DNA from: Panopea generosa
Lineage: Eukaryota; Mollusca; Bivalvia; Adapedonta; Hiatellidae
Length of the DNA stretch: 64,000 nt
Reading direction: 5' to 3'
Assembly (NCBI GenBank): GCA_029582155.1
Contig: CM055897.1
Coordinates: 88,903,836-88,967,835 of the forward strand
The translations under genes were made by a program, and so were the position numbers. The notes under the pieces are model-generated. The model was not told where the DNA came from. It saw only the letters and a program-made list of their open reading frames with translations, and searched no databases. Shown in pieces: positions 34,696 through 46,663 of the stretch. Position 1 is the first letter of the stretch. Each line of letters starts with the position of its first letter.

Positions 34696-35525
34696 ACACG
34701 GCTCACGCTGATTATATTCAAAACTAGTGAATACAAAGTAATAATGCTGGAGTTCAAATATCGTTCGCTAGCAAAACGGGAAACCATATGTTATCCATTG
34801 CTGTCCTGTCGTCGTGTAACCATGTAGGTTCGATAATTAGGCGGGGTTTATACTTATCTCAGAGTCTAATACACGCTCCCTGCCAGTTTGCTCATTGAAG
34901 TGTCAACATTAACAAGACGAGCAATTATCCAATCCTTACCAATATCAGGATTAAAGTTTTATTTTCTCTTCATGCAGATGTTTATTATTTTAATGGTATA
35001 TCGAAAAAGACCCATTAAACTTAAGTAGTACCACATGCATATCCAGATCAACAAACCGTTCACTGTGTGGTAAGAACACAATTCTGCAGTATGTAAAACC
35101 TTTTAATGGCCTTTACATTACTTTATGCATATAAACTGGACACTACGAAACTATATTTTCGCATATTTCAATTCTTTTAAGACTTTATGTAAACACAATA
35201 TATTCTGGTGTTCTAAGATGCAAATATGATATACAAAGTGTTGTAAATCTAAACGCACATCTACCATGACAGACGTCCATGACAGGAGAATCGGGATGTG
35301 TACATATTGTTTATGCTAAATTAAACGTATCTCCGAGCGGCCACATTCTCAGTGATGATTGGTCATGTTCTTTGTTTTGCAATCATGAGTCTCCCACTTC
35401 TAAACATGTGGAGAAGTAGCCGGTGACCTTGAAGATGTAAACTAGTTAATCCCCTAGCGATTCTTGGAACGGCAAATAGGTGTGTTGACCGGTGTTAAAT
35501 AACTGAATTATTGTTGAAAGGGGCG
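34696..35525. other. Non-coding DNA, nothing recognised
   Basis: No gene or repeat supported. Confidence 0.4.
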
Positions 35526-35527
35526 TA

Positions 35528-35607
35528 CCCCCCCCCCCCCCCCCCCACATGCACACGCACACGCACGCGCACACGCACACGCACGCACACACACAAACAC
35601 ACACAAA
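35528..35607. repeat. Poly-C run and CA/CG-type microsatellite
   Basis: A homopolymer of about 18 C (35529-35546) is followed by CACACGCACG-type repeats to about 35607. Such runs are prone to sequencing length error. Confidence 0.95.
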
Positions 35608-35786
35608 CTCACTAAAGCCTGAACATTTAATTGTATATAACGATAATCAAACAAAAGGTGAATTGTTTTAATGGTACAGAGTGTTTATTCTTGATGACTT
35701 ATTTGCACTACATGTACTTTTTTATCAAAGTACTTCAAACTATCCATTCCTTTACACAACCTTATATCAACATTGACATTTGCAAC

Positions 35787-35975
35787 GTGTGATCCGGTGG
35801 TAGAGCACCGGACCAAGGATCAGAGTGTTCTAGATTCGATCACCCGCCTGGCGTGCTGTCCTCAAGCAACATATGTTTAGTACTGATCCTAAGTAAGGGA
35901 GAGATCGAGCGCGATTTATATCGATTGTAAGGACTTGTTTCGCAATAAATGTAAGAAATAAATCGGATTAAACTA
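35787..35975 (+). repeat. tRNA-derived SINE
   Basis: A-box-like TGATCCGGTGGTAGAGCACC, B-box-like TCTAGATTCGATCACCCG about 25 bases on, a body with GAGAGATCGAGCGCGATTTA, and a tail AAATAAATCGGATTAAAC. The head architecture is that of a Pol III SINE. Confidence 0.7.
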
Positions 35976-36740
35976 ACCGTGATCTATATATAGGGATATA
36001 AAACCCTATAACTCTATTATGGTTTATATCACGAACTTTGGTACAGCTTTTATATATTTTTTTTAATAAAATGGTATATGTGGAATATGTAAACATTCAT
36101 GGTTGTGTATACTAACTTATCACGTTTTATGGCTCTCTATGGGCATATTTACTTTTATAAACTCGTTAATTGTTTTATCATTAGCAATATGGGAATACCC
36201 TTTCAGAAAGCCATTTTGTGCTGAGACCTTCTTAAGTATTTCATAACAGAATAGCATAGAACCAAACAGCGCATCCAGCCAGTCGTCATCAAACACTAGG
36301 TACCTCAAAGTTTTCTATTTCCATATTGTTAATTAGTCTATACAAATAAAGACATAATTGATATTTAATAAACATGCAATGTGAAACAAGAAAGCATGGC
36401 AGATGTTTTTACACATTTCTATTCATATTTTCAAAAACAACATATTAACTCGATGCATTTTATGTTATTACTATGTATTAAATCATAATTTCACAATTAT
36501 CGATCATTAAGTCAAGAAACGTCGGTTTGGTAACACTATTTCTCTTGCTTTTCTGTCATTTTATCAATTAAGAAAACAATATAAACCCTACCGAGCCTCT
36601 CTCTGATGCCACGCGTTATTCCATTCTCATGTGTACGCGACGGACATGGTGACCATCTTGTGCTTGGCGCCACTTTCTATTATCTCTCAATATTTGTGAT
36701 CTAGATAACGTTATACAGAAATGAGAAAGTATATAGACAG
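35976..36740. other. AT-rich DNA; doubtful open frame 36120-36308 (minus)
   Basis: The 62-codon minus-strand frame (FDDDWLDALFGSMLF ...) has some protein-like character. It is short and lacks clear splice sites or a recognised domain, so it is not called a gene. Confidence 0.3.
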
Positions 36741-36749
36741 AGCTTCCAG

Positions 36750-37935
36750 GTCCATTTGAATCTATCCTTTCTCATGACTTATCTTTTTAAATCTATTCTT
36801 TCTAATGACTGATCCATTTGAATCTATCCTTTCTCATTGCTGATCTATTTGAATATGTTTTCTCATGATTGATCTTTTGGAATTTATCCTTTCTTATTAT
36901 TGATTTATTTGTATATATCCTTTCTTATTACTGATCTATTTGTATATATCCTTTCTCAAAACTGATCTTTTGGAATTTATCCTTTCTTATAATTGATTTA
37001 TTTGAATCTATCATTTCTCATAACTGATCTATTTGAATGTATCTTTTCTCATAGCTGATCTATTTGAATCTATCCTTTCTCATAACTGATCTATTTGAAT
37101 CTATCCATTCTCATGACTGTTCCATTTGAATATGAATATATATTTTCTCATGGCTGATCTATTTGAATCTATCCTTTCTCATGACTGATCTATTAGAATA
37201 TATCCTTTTTTCACGGCTGATCTATTTGAATCTATCCTTTCTCATGATTTATCTATTTGAATCTATCCTTTATCATGACTGATCCATTTGAATCTATCCT
37301 TTCTCATAGATGATCTATTTGAATCTATCCTTTCCCATGACTGATCTGTTTGAGTCTATCCTTTCTCATGACTGATCTATTTGAATCTATCCTTTCTATT
37401 TGGATCTATCCATTCTCATGACTAATCTATTTGAATATATATTTTCTAATGGTTGATCTATTTGAATCTATCCTTTCTCATGACTGATCTATTTCGATAT
37501 ATCCTTTTTCATGGTTGATATATTTGAATCTATCCTTTCTCATGATTTGTCTATTTGAATCTATCCTTTCTCATGACTGATCCATTTGAATATATCTTTT
37601 CTCATGACTGATCTATTTGAATCTATCCTTTCTCATGACTGATCTATTTGAATCTATCCTTTCTCATGACTGATCTATTTGAATATATCCTTTCTCATAA
37701 CTGATCCATTTGAATATATCCTTTCTCATAACTGATCTATTTGAATCTATCCTTTCTTATTATTGATCCATTTGAATATACCCTTTCTCATAACTGATCT
37801 ATTTGAATCTATCCTTTCTCATAGCTGATCTATTTGAATCTATCTTTTCTCATGTCTTATCTATTTGAATCTATCAATTCTCATCACTGATCTATTTGAT
37901 TCTATCCTTTCTCATGACTGATCTATTTAAACCTG
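36750..37935. repeat. 31-bp minisatellite, ~38 copies
   Basis: The unit carries GATCTATTTGAATCTATCCT and TTCTCATGACT. The period was checked at 37641 and 37672. One strand is strongly pyrimidine-biased within the unit. Copies at the left edge (36780-36960) are more diverged than the centre. Confidence 0.94.
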
Positions 37936-37954
37936 TTTGTGAAGCAAGATCAGA

Positions 37955-38075
37955 GCGTTTGCGAATCATTTTACACTACGTTTCTTGGGCAAAACCAGCT
38001 GTACGAATGGTGTTTAGGTAGACCACCGGGGTCGAGCCTGGCATTGAACCCTCGGCCTATATCACAATCCCGCTT
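37955..38075 (-). repeat. Degenerate tRNA-derived SINE
   Basis: On the minus strand, GAGGGTTCAATGCCAGGCTC is B-box-like and is followed by GGTCTACCTAAACACC and a TTGCCCAAGAAACG motif resembling a CTTGCCCAAGGACA motif found in many marine-invertebrate SINEs. Confidence 0.45.
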
Positions 38076-38309
38076 TCAGATCATGAAATTTACCATTTTT
38101 GCAGTCGCTAATTGACCGAGTGACCTTTGTAGTTACAAAACACAATACAACAATTTGAAATGTACACAATTTGGACACATTTTGATAGACATTTACCAAC
38201 ATGAACTTTTTTTGTTTTTGTTTTAGACTTATTTATTTCCCCTCGATTGTCAAACAATATTTTATAACATTGACACACCACATTCAACTTCTTCCTAGGT
38301 AGAACCAAT

Positions 38310-38432
38310 AATAAGCAAAGCAGAAAGTGTCTTGTTCAAGGACACACACATAGTCCTGACGAAGGTTCGAAGCCATGATTCACCGATCCTGGGTTCGATG
38401 CTTTACCACTGGACCACACGCTCCGCTTTGTA
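38310..38432 (-). repeat. tRNA-derived SINE
   Basis: On the minus strand, AGCGTGTGGTCCAGTGGTAA is A-box-like and GGCTTCGAACCTTCGTCAGG is B-box-like, followed by TGTGTGTCCTTGAACAAGAC. This is the same SINE architecture as 37955-38075 but better preserved. Confidence 0.65.
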
Positions 38433-38950
38433 AAACCATGTAAACGCTGTGAATCGAATTTCAAATTCGTTAAATGTTATAAAAGATGTTGAATGGAACT
38501 TAGAACTTAAGAATCTTACTTTAACGCCAATTATCGAATGTACACATTACACACCTCGTCGTTTGTAACCGGACGTTTTCAGCGCCAACATTTTGCGTAA
38601 CACAGAAAAAAAACAGCTCTTACAATGGAACACATACATCAGATATGACATGACATCGTTTTCCTTTCAAGTGTTCCGCGGTATCGTTTTCATTTAGCAT
38701 GTTATACCGTGAAAATCAATGTTAATTGGCTGAGCTTATTAAAATGGCTCGCTGTATATCAAAATAACGTTTAGATCTGAATTATTTATTAAAGCAATTA
38801 TTGTACAGCTGAAAGCTTAGGTCATCGAGAAATTTAAGTCCAATCAAGATTTAGTTGGTGACATTAAAATTAACGTAAAAAGTATGTAAATATGTTTATA
38901 CTAATTTCATATTAACTCGGTTACAATCTGTCTCAGAGCTTATATATGCA
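38433..38950. other. AT-rich DNA, nothing recognised
   Basis: No gene or repeat supported. Confidence 0.4.
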
Positions 38951-38954
38951 CATT

Positions 38955-39055
38955 TCTCTGAGTGTTTAGAGGTCACCAGGTCAAGCTAGGGATCGAACCT
39001 GCAACATCTAGCGTGAGCGGCCAATACTCTATCCACTTCACGACCGACCGCCTTA
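38955..39055 (-). repeat. tRNA-derived SINE head
   Basis: On the minus strand, GTCGGTCGTGAAGTGGATAG (A-box region) and GTTGCAGGTTCGATCCCTAG (B box) are spaced as in a tRNA, followed by CTTGACCTGGTGACC. The body beyond this was not delimited. Confidence 0.65.
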
Positions 39056-39059
39056 ATAG

Positions 39060-40915
39060 CGAAATGAGTGATGGGCTAATCTACCCAAGTGAGGTAAACT
39101 TTCAAAAGTTGTGCAAATTAGTTAAAAATATTTTCGTTGCTTCCCCAAACGTTTTCAACCATAGATCGATGGTGAGATTTGTTTGGTTCTCGGCATTAAG
39201 TGGCTAGTTCATTGGAATGGTCGACTCACACTCGCCCATACCCGCTCAAACTCCATCCTCCTTCGGTGTTTGGGAATTCGGCGGAGTGGTCCAAATGGGC
39301 CGGCCCCCATGCTTATAATATCGTGGAGAATTCAAAACTACATCTGGGCCTAAATTCATCAATAATTTAAATCTGAAATTAGGGCTCCGACTCAAAATCT
39401 TACTTCTTTTGTAAAATCCTTTCAACTTACAATTATGGATAGTAAATGTGACCCTGTAATATTTTCTGTTAAATAATTATCAAAAACGATTGTATCTGCG
39501 ACTAAATATAGTAATTTACTTAAATATAACAAATATTTGAATCTTAAATTTTTGACAATTTGAATCTAATACTAAATCTCAGACTCTTAATATTCACGAA
39601 TTTAGGGTCTGTACTGCTTGCATGGCTTAGTTGGCCAGACAAGGTTTTAAAGTAAACCTTTTTTACTACTAAAACTTAACATATGACAGGTGGAGTTAAA
39701 ACCATAACTAATATTCTTCAACCTGGCTGAGAGAAAGTCTTTAGACTCGTTCTGGCTCAGGGTATGTGTTTATTCTGTGAAAATGAATATCAAAGTAAAA
39801 TGGCAGCTATCCGCAACGTTATTTATTAATAGTTTGTGACCGGCTTATGGGAACCAGTCTTTAAGTCATAATTTTGTGTAAGTATCTTTGATGAGCCGTA
39901 AAGTGTAAAACAATTATTCATTTGATTTATTTTGATAAGAAGGCGTAAGAAAATGATGTAGTTATAGAATCCTGTTAAATAACATTCATAACAGGTTTAT
40001 GGTACTGTTACTAACATATAGCTTGTAAAATAAACTTTAGTCTAATGTATTGATGACGGTTAACGGCACTAAATTCAAATAAAAATACAATGTAGATAGG
40101 CGGCAATATTGTTGGGTATTTGCGTACTAAATTATCAAAATGTGTCGAGTGTAAATATACCGTTAAGATATTCTAGTATCAAAGATAATAAGTGTTTGAT
40201 TTGCAATTTCGACAACGATTATGTGACGAGGTAAATATGATGACAGACTTCAACCATGTATGTCTCGTATACCGATTATGCTATCTTCTATGTCAAAGTT
40301 GGCTTGTGGTAGTTGTTACATGATATTTAAAATATTACACTTCGAACATGCCAATGTGACTTTATTGTGATCAATTTGGGTCAGTTATCGGAAACATGAG
40401 AATAGCGATGTACGTATCAATCTTATCGCACTTTGTATTCATTATAAAGTCGACGATAAAACTAGATTTGAATTGAAAATATCGGGGCATATTTTGAACG
40501 CCAGGTAAATCTTCCTTACCGTTAGACAATGTGTACACTAACTTAATATTGTCTATAAACAATTCACGTGCAAAACAAATTTGGGAAAGTGCTTTGCACT
40601 GGAGTAAAATAAAACAATTGATTTACATAGAAGGAAGGACTTATACGAGAAGTAAGCATGTGTGTTTATTTGTGACATTGGCACCCTTGTGACATCCTTA
40701 TCTCTGGATATCTGGTCTGCTTCACAGTTGTATTTAGAATTTTAAATTAAAACATCTCAAATATACGAACGTGCTGTTGTCGACATTAATTTTAAAAGAG
40801 AATAGATAAAATGTAAGTTTTTTTTATATATTTTTGTCTAAATTGAATTTATCGTATAGATAGCAAATTAATAGTATAATATTTCATTAACTTCACTTTT
40901 GATTGTTTTAAATTA
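39060..40915. other. AT-rich DNA, nothing recognised
   Basis: A 63-codon minus-strand frame at 40371-40562 (NGKEDLPGVQNMPRYFQFK ...) has mixed composition, but no start context, splice site or domain was seen. No repeat was delimited. Confidence 0.35.
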
Positions 40916-40917
40916 GA

Positions 40918-41165
40918 AGGTTCGTCCGTGACCGACTCGTTTAAGATGCCGTATCAAGATCACTTACCGCTCACAGCTAAGGTCGTAGGTTTGAGTCCCG
41001 CTCGTTCTAAAAACTTTATGTGACTTTATATGCCAGTCACTTGCGGAAGGACGATGGCTATACTCTGTTTCATTATATTGTTTTTTCTTCAACAATAAAA
41101 CTGCATATGTAAATATAATCTGAAATGTGTTGAAAATGGCGTTAAACTTTTTTTGTATATTAGAG
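40918..41165 (+). repeat. tRNA-derived SINE
   Basis: Head with B box GTAGGTTTGAGTCCCGCTCG, body with CACTTGCGGAAGGACGATGG and tail TGAAAATGGCGTTAAAC. The 3' half matches 16655-16830. Confidence 0.7.
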
Positions 41166-41890
41166 CCGACAGTAAACACACTGTCATATTTTTGTTAATT
41201 ATTTGCAAGACTATTAACATTTTGATACAGGACGAACAAAAGTAAAATAAATCAAATTTAAAATAGTGAGTTGCCATTAATATTTCATTGTTAACAGTTC
41301 AGGTAACATCACACCAGCCCGTATTAAAATTCAGGCAATCTATTTTCCGGTATTAAACATATTAAATCCCTGTCATACAAGACGTCATTCAGGTGTCGAC
41401 ACAAAGAAGTACACTATATGATTTTATCCCTCCCAGCGAAAATAACAATAATATGTTGATATATCACTGATCTAGCGATCTTTACATGATCCAAGCTTTA
41501 ATCTAAAATCTCTTTTTATTGATATTTCCATTCACTGATCGATATCTGTAATAACACATGAACAGACGACCGAGCAAAATTAACAGCGCACACGTTGTAT
41601 TAAATCCCAGTACAATTTCTTTGGGTGTTAGTTAATCGTATACATGTTATTTACAATAACGAGTCGTTAATTACAATCTTGGTACTCGGATCGATGGAGG
41701 CTAATTGTATCATTGAATCATCAGCACAATTAACAACAGAGCACGTTTACAGTTTTTTACAATCTTTACAAAGTCAGGGAAATGATCGGTATACAAAACA
41801 GTTGAACGGGATACATTTGATTTAACAATGTACGTGATTTCATGTTTTAAGTTTCTCTCATGAAGTCGACTACGTCTGCGACATAATAGC
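41166..41890. other. AT-rich DNA, nothing recognised
   Basis: No gene or repeat supported. Confidence 0.4.
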
Positions 41891-41894
41891 GATC

Positions 41895-42458
41895 ATACTT
41901 ACCACTGCGATCCCATTACTCTACATTATACGTATTAGCTAATTGCCACTGCGATCCCATTACTCTACAGTATACGTATTAGTTAATTACCACTGCAATC
42001 CCATTACTCTACAGTATACGTATTAGCTAATTACCACTGCGATCCAATTACTCTACAGTATACATATTAGCTAATTACAACTGAGATCCCATTACTCTAT
42101 ATTATACGTATTAGCTAATTACCGCTGTGATCCCATTACTCTACATTATACGTATTAGCTAATTGCCACTGCGATCCCATTACTCTACATTATTTGTATA
42201 AGCTAATTACCACTGCGATCCCATTTTTTACAGTATACGTATCAGCTAATTACCACTGCGATCCAATTACTCTACATTATATGTCACTGCGATCCCATTA
42301 CTATACAGTATACGTATTAGCTAATTGCCACTGCGATCCCGTTACTCCACATTATACGTATTAGCTAATTACCACTGCGATCCCATTTTCTACAGTATAT
42401 GTATTAGCTAATTACCACTGCGATCCCATTACTCTACAGTATACACATTAGCTAACTG
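41895..42458. repeat. 44-bp minisatellite
   Basis: About 12-13 copies of a unit with TATTAGCTAATTACCACTGC, GATCCCATTACTCTACAGTA and TACG. The period was checked at 41946 and 41990. One copy near 42280 is shortened. Confidence 0.93.
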
Positions 42459-42735
42459 ACCTATGTTTTAAACACGTCAGCTCTAACTTAATTGATTATA
42501 GCTGTTTTTTTTATATAAATATAAATCCGCAATGTCCACTTATTTTATAATTAGTTGGACTGCATTTTTATTACAATCAGCAATTAATGTTGGTGCACAC
42601 ACGTTTCAAAATGTTTCATCCTAAGTCTTAATTAATTATCATGGAACATTAAAAACAAAGCAGATTGTGAACTAAATTTAATATTGTGATATCAATCGTA
42701 GTTTAAAAACAGCCAGACTGTACACCATGGGCTCG

Positions 42736-43000
42736 ATTTCCGATTTCTGGTTAGCTCAGTCAGTAGCGCGTCGTACACTGGCATCCCCGCCCGGCCAAAT
42801 CTCCGCAATGATTGATATACGACATAGCGTCTAATTGCTAGTCGTCTCTCACCGCTGATTCAAGTTGGGGAGTTATCAAATACTTGCGGAGATGGCTGCG
42901 CTCTCGAGCCCTGGTTACTCTTAGGATCCAGAAAAGAGGGGTCAGGTTAGTTGATCTCTATTTGCCCTCGATGACGTATACTATTCAAACAAACAAACAC
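42736..43000 (+). repeat. tRNA-derived SINE, ~260 bp
   Basis: A-box-like TGGTTAGCTCAGTCAGTAGC opens the element. It has a GCATCCCCGCCCGGCC segment, a body with TTGCGGAGATGGCTGCGCTC and GTTGATCTCTATTTGCCC, and a tail of (CAAA)n. The canonical B box is not clear. Confidence 0.65.
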
Positions 43001-43585
43001 ATTTATCATTTGGAAGCACATGGATGAACACTGGCGGCATATTTTTTAGTTTTCCAATCTCACCACTTAAAGACCATCCTAATGTGCAACGACATGTATA
43101 AATAAGTAATGTGATTAATCGCGATGTAAAACGAAGTTAAAAATATTATAAATGTGCGACAGATTCGCGACCGATGTAAAATATAACTCTGTTTTACCTA
43201 CGTTATTAACCTGCTGGTGGAATTCTTTTTAGATAATGCTTGACAGGCCACACTTGCTAAATACCATTATCATGTCTTCGTAAATAGTTGACACAACAAA
43301 ATTGGTATAGTTTATAGCATACCCACAAACACCATCAGATTAACATTTAAGCCGTGGCAGGTATTGAATATGAGATATGGACTAAATTAGGGACCCAGTA
43401 TACTTTACAGCATATCTTAGCAGACATACCCTGCGGTCTCTGTCAACAATTTTTGCTGTTTAGTAACTTGATTTATTGACATGAACATGTTTGTATTGAA
43501 AACCTCGGACAATATTAAAGGTATTATCCGTGATCTGTCGTTTGTGCGGTTCGATTATACAGGTCATGTAAAGAAACGCTTTAAT
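43001..43585. other. AT-rich DNA, nothing recognised
   Basis: No gene or repeat supported. Confidence 0.4.
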
Positions 43586-43589
43586 TCTT

Positions 43590-44015
43590 TATAGTGAAAG
43601 AGAGAGAAAAAGAAAGAAAGAAACAGAGAGAAAGTAAGAGAGAAACAGACACAGATGAAATAAAGAAGTAAAATCGGGAAGGAGAGATACAAAGAAGAAA
43701 GGAAAGGAATTAATTGATGAGAAAGAGAGAGACAGGTGAAAGAGAGAGTGAGAGAAAGAAAGAAATATTCAGAAAGAGAAAGATATATAGTGAGAAAGAA
43801 AGAAGGAAATAAATGCCTAGAGAGAGAGAGAGAGAGAGAGAAGAGAAAGATACAGGGTGAGGAGGAGCGAACCATACAGACATAAGACAGATAGAAAGTT
43901 GCTAAGTAAAACAAGGACAGTGCGAGATGGAATAAATGATAAAAATAAGAACGAGAAAGAGACAGAGTGATATAGAGAGCATTATTGGAAAGGGAAATAA
44001 ATAAAGAGAAAAACA
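43590..44015. repeat. Long purine-rich tract (GA/GAAA)n
   Basis: About 400 bases of almost continuous GA, GAAA and AAAG motifs on the + strand, with pure (GA)n at 43820-43840. The minus-strand open frame 43564-43914 (Ser, Leu and Phe-rich) is low-complexity read-through. Confidence 0.93.
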
Positions 44016-44319
44016 GTCGTTATTGTGACAACACTAAACCTATTTATAACTGCCATCGGATTACACAACATACGCTTTTCTATGAAGTGTGGGACCAACG
44101 AATCCAAAGTCGACAACAAAAATAAAGAAGGCCAAAAAATATAAGAAATAATACATAAATGAAGGTTTTAAAACATGATATGTTTTCACTAAAGTATGGT
44201 GCGATCACAAACTTCAACCTAAATGTAAGCCATTGCAGCATGTCGAATACTTGCTGGTAGCTCCAGCACAGACTACTTTGTCCGGTTAGGAGTGTGAACG
44301 CGACACTCAACTAGAATCC

Positions 44320-44500
44320 ACATTCGTTATCTTGGTGATGATTGTGAGCCCCGATAATTAACCACGAGACCTCCCATTCCAGGTTTTGACAACTGTGAGG
44401 CTGAACATCTACCAGACCCCAACACTCCACCCCACCCCATTCTTTGTTTTGGTGACAAAAGTGAGCCCTGATTATCTACAACTATAGTCCCCAGATATTT
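44320..44500. repeat. Eroded tandem repeat, ~60-bp unit
   Basis: Three weak copies of a TTGGTGA--ATTGTGAGCCC / GATAATTAACCACGAGACC-like unit. It could be an old minisatellite, but similarity is low. Confidence 0.35.
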
Positions 44501-45106
44501 TGTGTGTTTTTTTTAAAAAAAAAACACGAGCTCATGTTATCAACCCTTTGATATTGATTAAAGTCTAATATATATATTTAGTGTCTGTCAGCCTTAATGT
44601 CATAGTTATTAAAATAGGAATATCACTTCACATAAGTCAATATGTTTATTAGAGTCAAGAGTGTAATAAATCAAACCTGTCGTCGACTGGTGGTTTACCG
44701 GACCATGCGTGCTTACCGGGATAAAAATATTTTAATCTAATATGTGAATTAAGGGTCATAGTTTAATATTGTTTAATACCTCTATAACGATATCCTTATG
44801 CTTGCTATTGTTGCAAGTATGTTAAGTTTAGATTATTGCTTAGCATGGAATTAAAATATAAAACTGTAGAAAATATATAGCCTACTAAACTTACCTGACC
44901 TGGACCTCAAAACCTCTCAATATTAACACTTGTGTTTACTTTGATACATACTATACAGCGAAAGTTAGTGGACTCTTTGCAATATGTAGATGTATTAGTC
45001 TATTAGTCGATTATTTGTCAACCATGGGCAACGATTGATTATCACTTCGGCCCTTAAAACAGCAAGTATTATTTAATAAAACTCGTCTCTGTCTGTCCTT
45101 CCGTTC

Positions 45107-45148
<42 letters not shown>
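45107..45148. repeat. (CT)n microsatellite
   Basis: About twenty uninterrupted CT dinucleotides ending CTCAATACTG. Confidence 0.97.
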
Positions 45149-45150
<2 letters not shown>

Positions 45151-46202
45151 ACTGAGACATTTTATTTTATTTTACTATAAATATATAAATATGTATGTAC
45201 AATCATAACTAAATTATTTTTACATACAGTTTATTAAAAAAAATTTTTTTAGAATTACCTCACTTCATCTCCATTACGCCAGCAAACATACTCAATACTG
45301 ATAAAATGCAATTGAATGGTGAAGATAAAGTGTTGATAAATACATCAGTTGTGTTATACAAATATATAAGATAATGGTATATGCAATTTCTGAAACTAAG
45401 ACTACTTTGTAATTTCTATAATAACCCACGCTTATTGAACGTGCTCAAACGATGATAAAGCCTGACACATGATAATTACGATTTACATATTATCAGGCGA
45501 ACTGAGTAACAGTAACTTTTAGTAGTATAAACTAGAAGTTACTTGCCAGTTTTATCTTAAAGCTACGAGTAATTAATACTTATGTTTTAATTAATAATAC
45601 AATATGTACATATACCTTGTTATCAATTAACATATAATGTCCGCAACCTTTAGAAGAAGTGCTTGACATTTATTGATCTCATGGGCAGTAGTTCTGTTAA
45701 GCAAATATTTGGTTAAATCTTCGATAATTCGCTGTCTCTTACAAATATTTATGCCACAATCAAATCAAACTATGACAACACGCATTTGACATATGTCAAA
45801 ATTAAATCATTTTTCCATCTAGGAAACAACAGAGTGGGCGCAAATCTGTCATTCAATTATCTAACCGACAGGGACCATTTTTTAATGTTATCAGTTATAA
45901 TTGACGACACACATGCGCTATTATTTGCTACAATAGATGTATATTATTTTTCAAGGCTTTATTAATAATAAAAAAAGTATAAGCAGACGCGCAGTCTAAA
46001 TACTGGATATACTTTGTTTTGTACTAGGAATAAAAGAGACTCTCATTTCGTTTGGATGACTTAATCCTTTCGAATATTGTTAAAGGCGTTTATCAATTAT
46101 ATATAGACATGAGCGTGTGTTTGTGTGGTTTTACAATAGTGTATAATGAATACAACTTTTGTCATACCACATGGTTGATCTCTCTCTCTCTCTCTATTTC
46201 AG
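45149..46202. other. Upstream flank or first intron of the LRRC74 gene
   Basis: No promoter motif or upstream exon could be recognised. Because a strong acceptor precedes the first coding exon, at least one non-coding exon should lie here or further left. Confidence 0.4.
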
Positions 46203-46278
46203 GTTACACGTTACACATGCGTACACCCATATGATGTAGAGGACTCCATTTGTACGTGTAGACAGACAATAAATAAAA
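46203..46278 (+). other. LRRC74: 5' UTR part of LRRC74 exon 1
   Basis: A polypyrimidine tract (TCTCTCTCTCTCTCTATTTC) and AG at 46201-46202 mark an acceptor. 76 bases later comes the ATG at 46279, preceded by AATAAAA. This implies a separate non-coding first exon upstream. Confidence 0.6.
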
Positions 46279-46663
46279 ATGTCTACCGGGGATGTGTTTT
46301 TGTCTGTGACGTCACAGGCACCAGATTCCCTCGCTAAGCGCATGCTATCTCCTCTCATAGAGGATGAAGACGAACCGGACACGGTACATACAGTTACCCA
46401 CCCGGAGTTTGATGTCAAAATAAAAGATAATGAACAAATATTCATTACAGAAAGTGAACAAGCGGAGTACATAGGAAGTAAACAAAATGTTGACAATTCT
46501 ACTTCCGGTTGTGTATCGGATGTTGATAATATTGAAGATAGTGTCATTAAGGAGCGCCAAAATAGTGATGGTGAAATGTTTGATGAGATTTATAGTGACA
46601 GTGGTAGTTCTGATGAATCGAATGATGACGACTACGAAACTGATTTAGAAGTGGACGAAGAAA
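46279..46663 (+). CDS. LRRC74: LRRC74 exon 1 (acidic N-terminus)
   Basis: Starts MSTGDVFLSVTSQAPDS and becomes strongly acidic (SDSGSSDESNDDDYETDLE). The donor is GAAA|GTAAGA at 46664, leaving one base of a codon that exon 2 completes as AAG (Lys). It is GC-richer than its surroundings. Confidence 0.82.

Noticed and set aside
36120-36308. 62-codon minus-strand frame with FDDDWLDALFGS
   Set aside because: Too short, no recognised family and no convincing acceptor/donor pair.
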